A stretch of DNA of 14,352 bases from an uncultured Caryophanales bacterium (GTDB taxonomy: Bacteria > Bacillota_I > Bacilli_A > RF39 > UBA660). Where the stretch lies: contig CAMIXP010000022.1 in NCBI GenBank assembly GCA_946402785.1, forward strand, positions 1-14,352. Direction: 5' to 3'. Numbering within the stretch: position 1 is the first letter of the stretch; each line of letters begins with the position of its first letter. This document shows positions 6,502 through 12,696 of the stretch, piece by piece. Below the pieces are notes generated by a model. That model had not been told where the DNA came from. It made no database searches and was given only the letters and a program-made list of their open reading frames with translations. The position numbers and the translations under genes are program-made.

Positions 6502-7779
6502 ATGGAACGAAAAATAGAAGAATTCTTTCAAAAATGGAAAAGCGATATTATTAGAAAGCCAATGGTGTTATATGGACCAAAGCAAATAGGAAAGACTTTC
6601 TCAGCTTTAGCATTTGGAGAAAAGGAATATAAAAACGTTGTATACTTTAACACGGATAATAATAAAGAATTACTAGAATTATTTACCAAAGAGAAGTCAA
6701 CAGAAAAGATCATCTTAAATCTTTCTCTAGAAAGTGGAGAAACGATTCTAAAGGATGATACATTAATTATTCTAGATAATGTTAATAATAATGAAATCGT
6801 AAAAGGAATCAAACTATTCGGTAGTGAACATAGTGCTTATCATATTATTGCGATTACTTCTCGTAGAGAAAACTTAAATGAATTCAAAGGAGAAGAATTA
6901 CAATTCAAAGGAATGAGTGCTATGGACTTTGAAGAATACCTATGGGCTCATAATGAAAAGAATCTAACAACCTTGATTCGAGAGTCATACAATAAGAGAA
7001 AGACATGCCCATTCCACAAAGTAGCATTAGATTATTTCCAAAACTATCTACAAGTAGGAGGAATGCCTGAGGTAATTCAAGCAGAATTAGATGGTAAATC
7101 TTCTTTCGAAATAGAAGCAATCAAACAAAAGATTCTAGATATCTATAAAAAAGAAGTTGCTGTAAATGCTACTTTGATTGATATACCAAGAGGATTAGAA
7201 GTAATGGATTCCTTACCAGAACAATTGAAGAAAGATAATAAGAAATTCCAATATGGAACGATGGGTGCTGGTAAGAGAGCAAAAGAATATGAAAGTGCTA
7301 TCAATAACTTAGTAAGCAATCAATTGATCTATCGTAGTTATAAGATTAAGAATGTTAAATCTCCATTATCTAGTTGTAAAGATGTAGATAGCTTTAAACT
7401 ATATGCAGTAGATACAGGACTTTTATATACCATGATGCATCTAAATTATAAGAAGTTACAAACAGATGAAAACATAAAAGAAACATTATATGAAAATATG
7501 ATTGCAAAGACATTAGTAGAAAATGATTATTCTCTATTCTATTATCAATCAGAAGGAAAAGCAGAAGTAAACTTTGTTGTACAAAATAGAAATGGACAAA
7601 TCTTACCAATTGAAATCACAACCAAGACAAACTCCAAAGCAAAATCTCTATCTGTATTTATGAAGAAATATACAGTACCACAAGCTTATCGAATTACAGA
7701 GAATAACTTCTCAACGAAAAAAGAGATTCGATACATTCCAATCTATGCAATCTTCTGTATGGATAACAATAAAATATAA
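6502..7779 (+). CDS. AAA (AAA_14) / DUF4143 family ATPase with degenerate catalytic motifs
   Basis: A 425-residue protein of the widespread AAA_14-DUF4143 group. The N-terminal P-loop domain has Walker A GPKQIGKT (25-32) and a Walker B-like strand TLIILDNVNN (87-96). Family members usually have LDE there, so the catalytic Glu is Asn93. An ITSRR stretch (118-122) stands where the sensor usually reads TGS. A YLQVGGMPEVI motif (182-192) links to the C-terminal DUF4143 part, which ends with LYAVDTGLLY (300-309), FYYQSEGKAEVNFVV (346-360), PIEIT (369-373) and IPIYAIFCM. In relatives the last region reads E-x-D-F and P-I-E-V-K, a PD-(D/E)XK-like site; here Asp is Asn357 and Lys is Thr373. ATP binding seems possible; hydrolysis and any nuclease-like activity look impaired. 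No membrane segment. It is monocistronic, with a strong promoter and SD. The function of the family is not established. Confidence 0.9.
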   Translation: MERKIEEFFQKWKSDIIRKPMVLYGPKQIGKTFSALAFGEKEYKNVVYFNTDNNKELLELFTKEKSTEKIILNLSLESGETILKDDTLIILDNVNNNEIVKGIKLFGSEHSAYHIIAITSRRENLNEFKGEELQFKGMSAMDFEEYLWAHNEKNLTTLIRESYNKRKTCPFHKVALDYFQNYLQVGGMPEVIQAELDGKSSFEIEAIKQKILDIYKKEVAVNATLIDIPRGLEVMDSLPEQLKKDNKKFQYGTMGAGKRAKEYESAINNLVSNQLIYRSYKIKNVKSPLSSCKDVDSFKLYAVDTGLLYTMMHLNYKKLQTDENIKETLYENMIAKTLVENDYSLFYYQSEGKAEVNFVVQNRNGQILPIEITTKTNSKAKSLSVFMKKYTVPQAYRITENNFSTKKEIRYIPIYAIFCMDNNKI

Positions 7780-7805
7780 AGACATTGATTACAATGTCTT
7801 TTTTT
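7778..7805 (+). terminator. Intrinsic terminator after the ATPase gene
   Basis: A perfect 10-bp stem pairs 7778-7787 (AAAGACATTG) with 7792-7801 (CAATGTCTTT) around an ATTA loop and is followed by T residues. The 5' arm begins inside the TAA stop (7777-7779). The -35 of the next gene's promoter appears to lie in the loop region. Confidence 0.9.
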
Positions 7806-7813
7806 AGTATAAT
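7785..7813 (+). promoter_or_regulatory. Promoter of the small membrane protein gene, overlapping the terminator
   Basis: A perfect -10 TATAAT (7808-7813) lies 17 nt after TTGATT (7785-7790), which matches four of six -35 bases and covers the loop of the preceding terminator hairpin. The transcript would start near 7820, followed by GGAGTG (7832-7837) and ATG 7843. Confidence 0.7.
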
Positions 7814-7842
7814 AAGAACGAAAGAAAAAATGGAGTGATAAT

Positions 7843-8169
7843 ATGAATGCACAGGAATATGAATATTTCTTAAGAAAATATAAAGATATGAAATTAGTAG
7901 GAGATATCCTATTAGGAATAGGTGGAACAGGATTTATTGGAAGTGTTCTTTCCCCATTTGATTTTGAAGGACCAATTGTTGAAATACTAACAGGGATAAT
8001 TGCGATTATTGGTATCGTTCTAAAGAAAGTAGGAGAAAGCCGTTTAGCAGATCTACATGGAGTAGAAACAGCAAACTGGAAAGCTGATGATAAGAAAGAA
8101 TTAGAAGATATTAAGAAGAATATTGAAGAAACAACCAAAGAAAGAAAAGAAAGAAAAAATAAAAAATAG
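7843..8169 (+). CDS. Small membrane protein of unknown function
   Basis: A 108-residue protein that I do not recognise. Residues 1-17 are polar. Two hydrophobic segments follow, about 18-38 (Gly-rich, LVGDILLGIGGTGFIGSVL) and 44-60 (PIVEILTGIIAIIGIVL), separated by a short turn (PFDFEG). This suggests a two-pass hairpin in the cytoplasmic membrane. The C-terminal 45 residues are highly charged: LADLHGVET, then a Lys/Glu-rich helix with an E-R-K repeat at the end, likely a cytoplasmic helix or short coiled coil. There is no signal-peptidase site and no Cys. GGAGTG at 7832-7837 supports the ATG. The gene stands alone between its own promoter and terminator, directly upstream of the S10 operon, so the context gives no functional clue. 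Both ends lie inside clean transcription signals, which argues for a real gene. Confidence 0.78.
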   Translation: MNAQEYEYFLRKYKDMKLVGDILLGIGGTGFIGSVLSPFDFEGPIVEILTGIIAIIGIVLKKVGESRLADLHGVETANWKADDKKELEDIKKNIEETTKERKERKNKK

Positions 8170-8198
8170 TCTATTAGGGAATCTAATAGATTTTTTTT
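8170..8198 (+). terminator. Intrinsic terminator before the S10 operon
   Basis: A perfect 8-bp stem pairs 8170-8177 (TCTATTAG) with 8183-8190 (CTAATAGA) across a GGAAT loop, followed by eight T. The stem starts one base after the TAG stop of the small membrane protein. It isolates the ribosomal protein operon from upstream transcription. Confidence 0.92.
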
Positions 8199-8246
8199 AC
8201 GCATTTTACACAAAAAATGTATAAAAAAAATTTATGAAAAAAGTTG

Positions 8247-8275
8247 TTGATTTATTGATATACCTATGTTAAAAT
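8247..8275 (+). promoter_or_regulatory. Promoter of the S10 ribosomal protein operon
   Basis: The -35 TTGATT (8247-8252), a 17-nt spacer and the -10 TAAAAT (8270-8275), with TG at 8267-8268 giving an extended -10, precede the operon. The start would be near 8282, about 150 nt before the rpsJ ATG, leaving a long untranslated leader. A is abundant upstream (8222-8242), like an UP-type element. Confidence 0.75.
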
Positions 8276-8281
8276 TAATTA

Positions 8282-8424
8282 CGTGTGACTGCTTAGATGT
8301 GCAAGGTTGTCGATACGCCAGGATAAGTTGATAACTAATTTCAAAGAAAATAGTTAAAAACGATTATTTCGGTGTCGGGTTATTTGCACGGAGCAAGTCT
8401 ATACTAGATATAGGCGAAGGGAGG
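8282..8424 (+). promoter_or_regulatory. Structured 5' leader of the S10 operon (candidate autoregulatory RNA)
   Basis: The stretch between promoter and rpsJ has no open frame but folds by hand into nested helices: 8287-8290/8396-8399 and 8291-8294/8391-8394 (outer, with one bulged A), GTGCAA 8299-8304/TTGCAC 8384-8389, CGATAC 8311-8316/GTGTCG 8372-8377 (one G-U), GGATAA 8321-8326/TTATTT 8364-8369 (two G-U), TAACTA 8332-8337/TAGTTA 8351-8356 and TTTC 8339-8342/GAAA 8346-8349. A separate hairpin, 8397-8403/8409-8415 with loop CTAGA, sits just before the GGGAGG site (8419-8424) and competes with the outer helix for 8397-8399. Long S10 leaders are known sites of ribosomal-protein feedback, by L4 in Escherichia coli. 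Which protein binds here is not visible. Confidence 0.65.
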
Positions 8425-8431
8425 ATTTCAA

Positions 8432-8743
8432 ATGTCAACAGAAAAGATTCGTATCAGAATTAAGGCTTACGATCACAGAGTATTAGACAATGCAGCAAAG
8501 AAAATTGTTGAAACTGTTAAGAGATCTGGTGGAGAAATTTCTGGTCCAGTACCACTACCAACAGAAATCGAAAAGTTCACAATCTTAAGAGCTGTACATA
8601 AGTACAAAGATTCACGTGAGCAATTCGAAATGCGTACACACAAAAGATTGATTGATGTTAAGAATCCAAGCAAGGAAACTATTGATGCGTTAGCACACTT
8701 AGATTTACCAAGCGGAGTAGACATCGAAATAAAAACAAAATAA
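8432..8743 (+). CDS. rpsJ: 30S ribosomal protein S10 (uS10)
   Basis: First gene of the ribosomal protein operon. The 103-residue length is normal (about 102-103). Characteristic stretches are IRIRIKAYDHRVLD at the N-terminus, the GPVPLPTEIEKFTILRAVHKYKDSREQFEMRTHKRLIDV block holding the extended loop that reaches into the 30S head, and the C-terminal LPSGVDIEIK. S10 binds 16S rRNA in the head of the small subunit; in other bacteria it also pairs with NusB in antitermination. ATG 8432 lies 7 nt after the GGGAGG site. Translation starts directly below the leader hairpin, so this is the natural control point for the operon. Confidence 0.98.
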   Translation: MSTEKIRIRIKAYDHRVLDNAAKKIVETVKRSGGEISGPVPLPTEIEKFTILRAVHKYKDSREQFEMRTHKRLIDVKNPSKETIDALAHLDLPSGVDIEIKTK

Positions 8744-8757
8744 TGGAGGAAAATTAA

Positions 8758-9540
8758 ATGAAAGGAATCTTAGGTAAAAAAGTCGGAATGACTCAAGTTT
8801 TCACAAATGATGGAAAACTTATCCCAGTTACTGTTGTTGAAGTTGAACCAAATGTGGTTACTCAAATCAAAACAGTAGAAAAAGATGGTTATGATGCCAT
8901 TCAACTTGCTACTGAATCTATTAAAGAAAAAGCTAGCAACAAAGCTGAAATGGGTCATACAAAGAAAGCTAACACAACACCTAAGCGCTTCTTAAGAGAA
9001 ATTAGAGGAGTTAATGTTAATGATTACACTTTAGGTCAAACAATCGGTGTAGACATTTTCGAAGCTGGAGAAATTGTTGATGTTACAGGAACCTCTAAAG
9101 GTAAAGGGTTCCAAGGTGTTATTAAACGCCATAACCAAAAAATTGGTCCAAAAGGACACGGTTCTCAATACCACAGAGGTGTTGGTTCTCTAGGTACATT
9201 ATTACCAATGCATGTACTTAAGGGAAAGAAAATGCCTGGACAAATGGGTAATGTTCAAAGAACTGTACAAAATCTTGAAATTGTATCAATTGATACAGAA
9301 AACAGTGTAATTTTAGTTAAAGGTAATGTTCCTGGTGCAAAGAAATCATTAGTAATGATTCGTACCGCAGTTAAAAAACCAAATGAAAAGAATGAAGCAG
9401 CTAACTTAATTTCATACGCTCAAGCAGCTGAAGCTGTAGCAGAAGTTGAAACAACAGCTGATATCCCTGTAGAAGAAGATATCGTTGTTGAAGAAGCTGT
9501 TGAAGAAGCACCTGTTGAAGAAACAACCACAGAGGAATAA
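8758..9540 (+). CDS. rplC: 50S ribosomal protein L3 (uL3) with acidic C-terminal extension
   Basis: Residues 1 to about 207 form a complete L3: MKGILGKKVGMTQVF, the GTSKGKGFQGVIKRH segment (111-125), then GSQYHRGVGSLG and the KGKKMPGQMGN loop (155-165). That loop carries the Gln that is methylated in Escherichia coli and reaches the peptidyl-transferase centre. The core ends at MIRTAVKKP. A further 50 or so residues follow (about 209-260), rich in Glu, Val, Ala and Thr; after residue 222 there are 15 acidic residues and no basic one. Most bacterial L3 proteins stop near 205-215, so this tail is an addition, not a frameshift: the frame stays open and codon use looks similar. L3 starts 50S assembly by binding 23S rRNA. 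The gene follows rpsJ by 14 nt with GGAGGA at 8745-8750. Confidence 0.97.
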   Translation: MKGILGKKVGMTQVFTNDGKLIPVTVVEVEPNVVTQIKTVEKDGYDAIQLATESIKEKASNKAEMGHTKKANTTPKRFLREIRGVNVNDYTLGQTIGVDIFEAGEIVDVTGTSKGKGFQGVIKRHNQKIGPKGHGSQYHRGVGSLGTLLPMHVLKGKKMPGQMGNVQRTVQNLEIVSIDTENSVILVKGNVPGAKKSLVMIRTAVKKPNEKNEAANLISYAQAAEAVAEVETTADIPVEEDIVVEEAVEEAPVEETTTEE

Positions 9541-9597
9541 TCATCACAGTATAAGTAATTAAAAAAACTAAAATATGTACAAAGTGATGAAAGGAGG
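9541..9597 (+). promoter_or_regulatory. Intercistronic inverted repeat ending at the rplD ribosome-binding site
   Basis: TCATCAC (9541-9547), directly after the rplC stop, is complementary to GTGATGA (9584-9590), which ends directly before AAGGAGG (9591-9597). The 36-nt AT-rich interior has little stable pairing. This 65-nt gap is the longest in the operon. There is no T run after the stem, so it is not an intrinsic terminator. It may tune rplD translation or mark an RNA-processing point. Confidence 0.45.
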
Positions 9598-9605
9598 AAT
9601 CATAG

Positions 9606-10232
9606 ATGAAAAAAGTAGAACTTTTAAATCTAAAAGGTGAAAAAGTAAAGGACATTAATTTAAACGAAGAAATATTTGGAATTACACCAAACAATGCAGT
9701 TTTAAATGATGCAATCATTTTATCAATGGCATCTTTAAGACAAGGAACACATAAAACTAAAAATCGTTCAGAAGTTTCTGGTGGTGGAAGAAAGCCATGG
9801 AGACAAAAAGGAACTGGACATGCACGTCAAGGTTCAATCAGAGCTGTTCAATGGGTAGGTGGAGGACGTTATGGAACTCCAGTACCAAGAGATTACAGCA
9901 AAAAACAAAATAGAAAAGAAAGACAATTAGCATTACGTACTGCTTTAACAGAAAAAGCAGAAGCTAAAGAATTAGTAGTAGTTGATAACTTCACAGTTAA
10001 AACTCCTAAGACGAAAGAAATGTTAGAAATTCTAAACAATTTAAAATTAGCTGATAAGAAAGTATTACTAGTTGTTAAAGAATTTGATGATAACATCATC
10101 TTAGCATCAAGAAATGTACAAAACCTTGTATTAATCTTAGCAGATGAAATCAACGTATTAGATATCGTTGGTACAGATACAATGGTTATGACAGAAGATG
10201 CATTAAAATATGTTGAGGAGGTGCTTAAATAA
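9606..10232 (+). CDS. rplD: 50S ribosomal protein L4 (uL4)
   Basis: A 208-residue protein of normal length (about 201-210). The N-terminal part VELLNLKGEKVKDINLNEEIFGI is followed by the conserved RQGTHKTKNRSEVSGGGRKPWRQKGTGHARQGSIRAVQWVGGG block (about 45-85), the extended loop that lines the exit tunnel and contacts 23S rRNA. The C-terminal globular part ends with NVLDIVGTDTMVMTEDALKYVEEVLK. In Escherichia coli L4 represses its own operon by binding the S10 leader; whether that holds here is unknown, since such control differs between phyla. The start has a full AAGGAGG site 8 nt upstream, after an inverted repeat. The TAA stop shares one base with the rplW ATG. Confidence 0.98.
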   Translation: MKKVELLNLKGEKVKDINLNEEIFGITPNNAVLNDAIILSMASLRQGTHKTKNRSEVSGGGRKPWRQKGTGHARQGSIRAVQWVGGGRYGTPVPRDYSKKQNRKERQLALRTALTEKAEAKELVVVDNFTVKTPKTKEMLEILNNLKLADKKVLLVVKEFDDNIILASRNVQNLVLILADEINVLDIVGTDTMVMTEDALKYVEEVLK

Positions 10233-10516
10233 TGAAAGACACTAAGTATTTAGAAATCGTTAAAGCACCAGTTGTAACTGAAAAATCAGAAGCAGCAAAA
10301 CAAGAAGGAAAATATACTTTTAAAGTTGATCCAAAAGCTAACAAACTTCAAATCAAAGAAGCTATTGAAAAATGCTTCAATGTAAAGGTTGAATCAATTA
10401 GAACAATTAATGTTAAACCTAAGAAGAGAAGAGTAGGACGCTATACTGGATTAACAAATCGTACAAAGAAAGCAATTGTTACTCTTCAAGAAGGACAAAC
10501 AATTGATCTTGGTTAG
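10232..10516 (+). CDS. rplW: 50S ribosomal protein L23 (uL23)
   Basis: A 94-residue protein (family 92-100). Visible features are the KAPVVTEKSEAAKQEGKYTFKVDPKANKLQIKEAIEKCFNVKVESI core and the basic loop NVKPKKRRVGRYTGLTNRTKKAIVTL. L23 binds domain III of 23S rRNA at the tunnel exit and is the docking point for trigger factor and the signal recognition particle. Its start codon overlaps the rplD stop by one base (TAATG) and its GAGGAGGTG site lies inside the end of rplD, so the two genes are translationally coupled. Confidence 0.98.
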   Translation: MKDTKYLEIVKAPVVTEKSEAAKQEGKYTFKVDPKANKLQIKEAIEKCFNVKVESIRTINVKPKKRRVGRYTGLTNRTKKAIVTLQEGQTIDLG

Positions 10517-10530
10517 AAGGAGGAAATAGT

Positions 10531-11361
10531 ATGGCAATTAGAAATTATAAACCTACTACACCAGGACGTAGAAAAATGAGTACTTTAGTTAATGAAGAAT
10601 TAACAACAAGCACTCCTGAAAAATCTCTTACAGTTACTATGAAGAAAAATAGTGGCCGTAACAATCAAGGTAAGATTACAGTTCGTCACAAAGGTGGAGC
10701 TGTTAAAAGAAAATATCGTATCATTGATTTCAAAAGAAATAAGTTAAACGTACCTGGATCAGTAGTAAGTATTGAATATGATCCAAATAGAACATCTAAC
10801 ATAGCATTAATCAGTTATGCAGATGGAGAAAAAAGATACATAATTGCTCCTAAAGGTTTGACTGTTAATGATACAGTTGTATCTGGAGAAAATGTTGATA
10901 TCAAAGCTGGTAACGCATTACCAATCGCAAATATTCCAGTTGGTACTATGATTCATAACATTGAATTACGCCCAGGAAAAGGTGGAGAACTAGCAAGATC
11001 TGCTGGTACATCTGCACAAATCTTAGGACGTGAAGATGAATACGTTATGGTTCGTTTATCAAGTGGTGAACAAAGAAAAGTTTTAGGAACATGTATGGCT
11101 ACAGTTGGAGAAGTTGGAAATGAAGACTCTTCACTTGTAAAAGTTGGAAAAGCTGGACGTAAACGTCACATGGGTATCAGACCTACAGTTCGTGGTTCAG
11201 TTATGAATCCAAATGACCATCCACATGGAGGTGGAGAAGGTAGAGCTCCAGTAGGACGTAAAGCTCCAATGACTCCATGGGGTAAACCTGCACTTGGATT
11301 AAAGACACGTAAGAAAAAACAATCTGACAAGTTCATAGTACGTCGTCGTAATGGTAAATAG
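10531..11361 (+). CDS. rplB: 50S ribosomal protein L2 (uL2)
   Basis: A 276-residue protein, the usual length. It opens MAIRNYKPTTPGRRKMS, then has NSGRNNQGKITVRHKGGAVKRKYRIIDFKR (about 40-70), the beta-barrel RNA-binding part with PVGTMIHNIELRPGKGGELARSAGTSAQ, and the C-terminal RPTVRGSVMNPNDHPHGGGEGRAPVGRK segment. The HPHGGG region contains the conserved His required for peptidyl-transferase function in Escherichia coli. L2 binds 23S rRNA and takes part in subunit association. The gene follows rplW by 14 nt with an AAGGAGG site. Nothing unusual is seen. Confidence 0.99.
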   Translation: MAIRNYKPTTPGRRKMSTLVNEELTTSTPEKSLTVTMKKNSGRNNQGKITVRHKGGAVKRKYRIIDFKRNKLNVPGSVVSIEYDPNRTSNIALISYADGEKRYIIAPKGLTVNDTVVSGENVDIKAGNALPIANIPVGTMIHNIELRPGKGGELARSAGTSAQILGREDEYVMVRLSSGEQRKVLGTCMATVGEVGNEDSSLVKVGKAGRKRHMGIRPTVRGSVMNPNDHPHGGGEGRAPVGRKAPMTPWGKPALGLKTRKKKQSDKFIVRRRNGK

Positions 11362-11384
11362 GATAAGGAAAGGATGATTAGAAA

Positions 11385-11654
11385 ATGGCAAGAAGTTTGA
11401 AAAAGGGACCTTATGTATTCGATAGATTACTAAAGAAGGTTCAAGAATTAAATAAAAATGGAAAAAAAGAAGTCATTAAAACATGGTCACGCCGTTCCAC
11501 TATTTTCCCTGATTTTATTGGACACACATTCGCTGTTCACAATGGAAAAGAATTTATTCCTGTATATGTAACAGAAGATATGGTTGGACATAAGTTAGGA
11601 GAATTTGCATTAACACGTAAATTTGGTGGACATGGTACAGAGAAAAAAGATTAA
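11385..11654 (+). CDS. rpsS: 30S ribosomal protein S19 (uS19)
   Basis: An 89-residue protein (family about 88-93). Typical features are MARSLKKGPYVFDRLLKKV at the N-terminus, IKTWSRRSTIFPDFIGHTFAVHNGKEFIPVYVTEDMVGHKLGEF and the flexible basic end TRKFGGHGTEKKD. S19 sits in the 30S head with S13, near the A site. The gap to rplB is 23 nt and the site before the start is the relatively weak AAAGGATG, the least consensus-like in the operon. The stop TAA is followed closely by a good site for rplV. Confidence 0.98.
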   Translation: MARSLKKGPYVFDRLLKKVQELNKNGKKEVIKTWSRRSTIFPDFIGHTFAVHNGKEFIPVYVTEDMVGHKLGEFALTRKFGGHGTEKKD

Positions 11655-11676
11655 TAATGACTAGGAGGGTAAAAGT

Positions 11677-12012
11677 ATGGAAGCAAAAGCAGTTGCTAAA
11701 GGACTAAGAATTTCCCCAATCAGAGCTAGATTAGTAGCAGACATGATTCGTGGAAAAAATGTTCATGAAGCATTAACCATATTAAATAATGTTAATAATA
11801 AGTCAGCTAGACTTACATTGAAAGTATTAAACTCTGCTATCGCTAACGCTGTTAATAATAATGGTGCAGATCAAGCTTCATTATTTGTTAAAGAAGCTAG
11901 AGTTGATGCTGGTCCTGTTATGAAACGTCACTTTTTTGACTCACGTTCTCATATCGGACATAAGAATCATAGAACTAGTCACATCAATATTGTAGTGGCT
12001 ACAAAAAACTAA
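11677..12012 (+). CDS. rplV: 50S ribosomal protein L22 (uL22)
   Basis: A 111-residue protein (family 110-118). It starts MEAKAVAKGLRISPIRARLVADMIRGKNVHEALTIL, continues with KSARLTLKVLNSAIANAVNN, and ends with the beta-hairpin loop region VDAGPVMKRHFFDSRSHIGHKNHRTSHINIVVA. That hairpin reaches into the exit tunnel, where changes give macrolide resistance in other bacteria. In the loop the usual small or basic residues (often RRRPRARG-like) are partly replaced by HFFDSRSHIGHKN, a variation in tunnel-lining sequence. AGGAGGG precedes the start. It lies 22 nt after rpsS and 16 nt before rpsC. Confidence 0.98.
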   Translation: MEAKAVAKGLRISPIRARLVADMIRGKNVHEALTILNNVNNKSARLTLKVLNSAIANAVNNNGADQASLFVKEARVDAGPVMKRHFFDSRSHIGHKNHRTSHINIVVATKN

Positions 12013-12028
12013 TAAGGAGGTAACGCAA

Positions 12029-12694
12029 ATGGGACAAAAGGTAAATCCTAATGGACTAAGACTTGGTATCAATAAAGACTGGCAAGCAAAATGGTACAGC
12101 AACAAAAAAGACTTTGCTGATAAATTAAACAAAGATATTGAAATTCGTAAGTATTTAGAAAAGACTCTTAAAAATGCTGGTATCGCTAAAGTTGAAATTG
12201 AAAGAAATGCTAAGAAAACAGAAGTTGTTATCCACACTTCTAAACCAGGTGTTATGATTGGACACGGTGGAGAAGAAATTGAAAAATTAAAGAAACAACT
12301 TTCAAAGATTGCTGATGAGAATGTTCAAATCTCAATCGTTGATATTAAAAATGCAGATTTAAATGCAGAATTAGTTGCTGAGTCAATTGCAAATCAAATC
12401 ACGAACAGAGCATCATTCCGTATGGCTCAAAAACGTGCTATTAGAAATGCAATGAAAGCAGGAGCTAAGGGAATTAAAACAAGTGTATCTGGACGTTTAG
12501 GTGGAGCAGATATGGCTCGTAGCGAAGGATATACAGAAGGAACTATTCCTCTACACACATTAAGAGCTGATGTTGATTATGCAGCAGCAGAAGCTGATAC
12601 AACATTCGGAAAAATTGGTGTAAAGGTATGGATCTACAAAGGAGAAATCCTTAATAAAAAGAACAAAACAGAAAATACTAAGGGAGGTAATTAA
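12029..12694 (+). CDS. rpsC: 30S ribosomal protein S3 (uS3)
   Basis: A 221-residue protein (family 210-235). The N-terminal MGQKVNPNGLRLGINKDWQAKWY is diagnostic. The KH domain carries its GxxG loop at 78-81 as GHGG, in PGVMIGHGGEEIEKL, where most S3 proteins have GKGG. The C-terminal domain has ASFRMAQKRAIRNAMKAGAKGIK and RLGGADMARSEGYTEGTIPLHTLRADVDYA, ending in an IGVKVWIYKGE strand and a short polar tail. S3 helps form the mRNA entry channel of the 30S subunit. AAGGAGG precedes ATG 12029. The GGGAGG site for rplP lies inside the last codons of this gene, and only 2 nt separate the two. Confidence 0.99.
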   Translation: MGQKVNPNGLRLGINKDWQAKWYSNKKDFADKLNKDIEIRKYLEKTLKNAGIAKVEIERNAKKTEVVIHTSKPGVMIGHGGEEIEKLKKQLSKIADENVQISIVDIKNADLNAELVAESIANQITNRASFRMAQKRAIRNAMKAGAKGIKTSVSGRLGGADMARSEGYTEGTIPLHTLRADVDYAAAEADTTFGKIGVKVWIYKGEILNKKNKTENTKGGN

Positions 12695-12696
12695 TT

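Noticed and set aside
8199..8246. A-rich and palindromic-looking stretch (ACACAAAAAATGTATAAAAAAAATTTATG) as an origin or small RNA.
   Set aside because: No repeated boxes, stable stem or promoter-terminator pair; it is best read as AT-rich DNA upstream of the operon promoter.
8307..8314. TTGTCGAT in the S10 leader resembles a Spo0A box (TTGTCGAA).
   Set aside because: It lies downstream of the predicted transcript start and its last bases belong to a leader helix (8311-8316), so RNA pairing explains it. A single near-match in AT-rich DNA is expected by chance.
9421..9540. The L3 tail as a frameshift artefact or fusion to another domain.
   Set aside because: The frame runs smoothly from the core, codon use looks alike, and no separate domain or start is recognisable in the tail.
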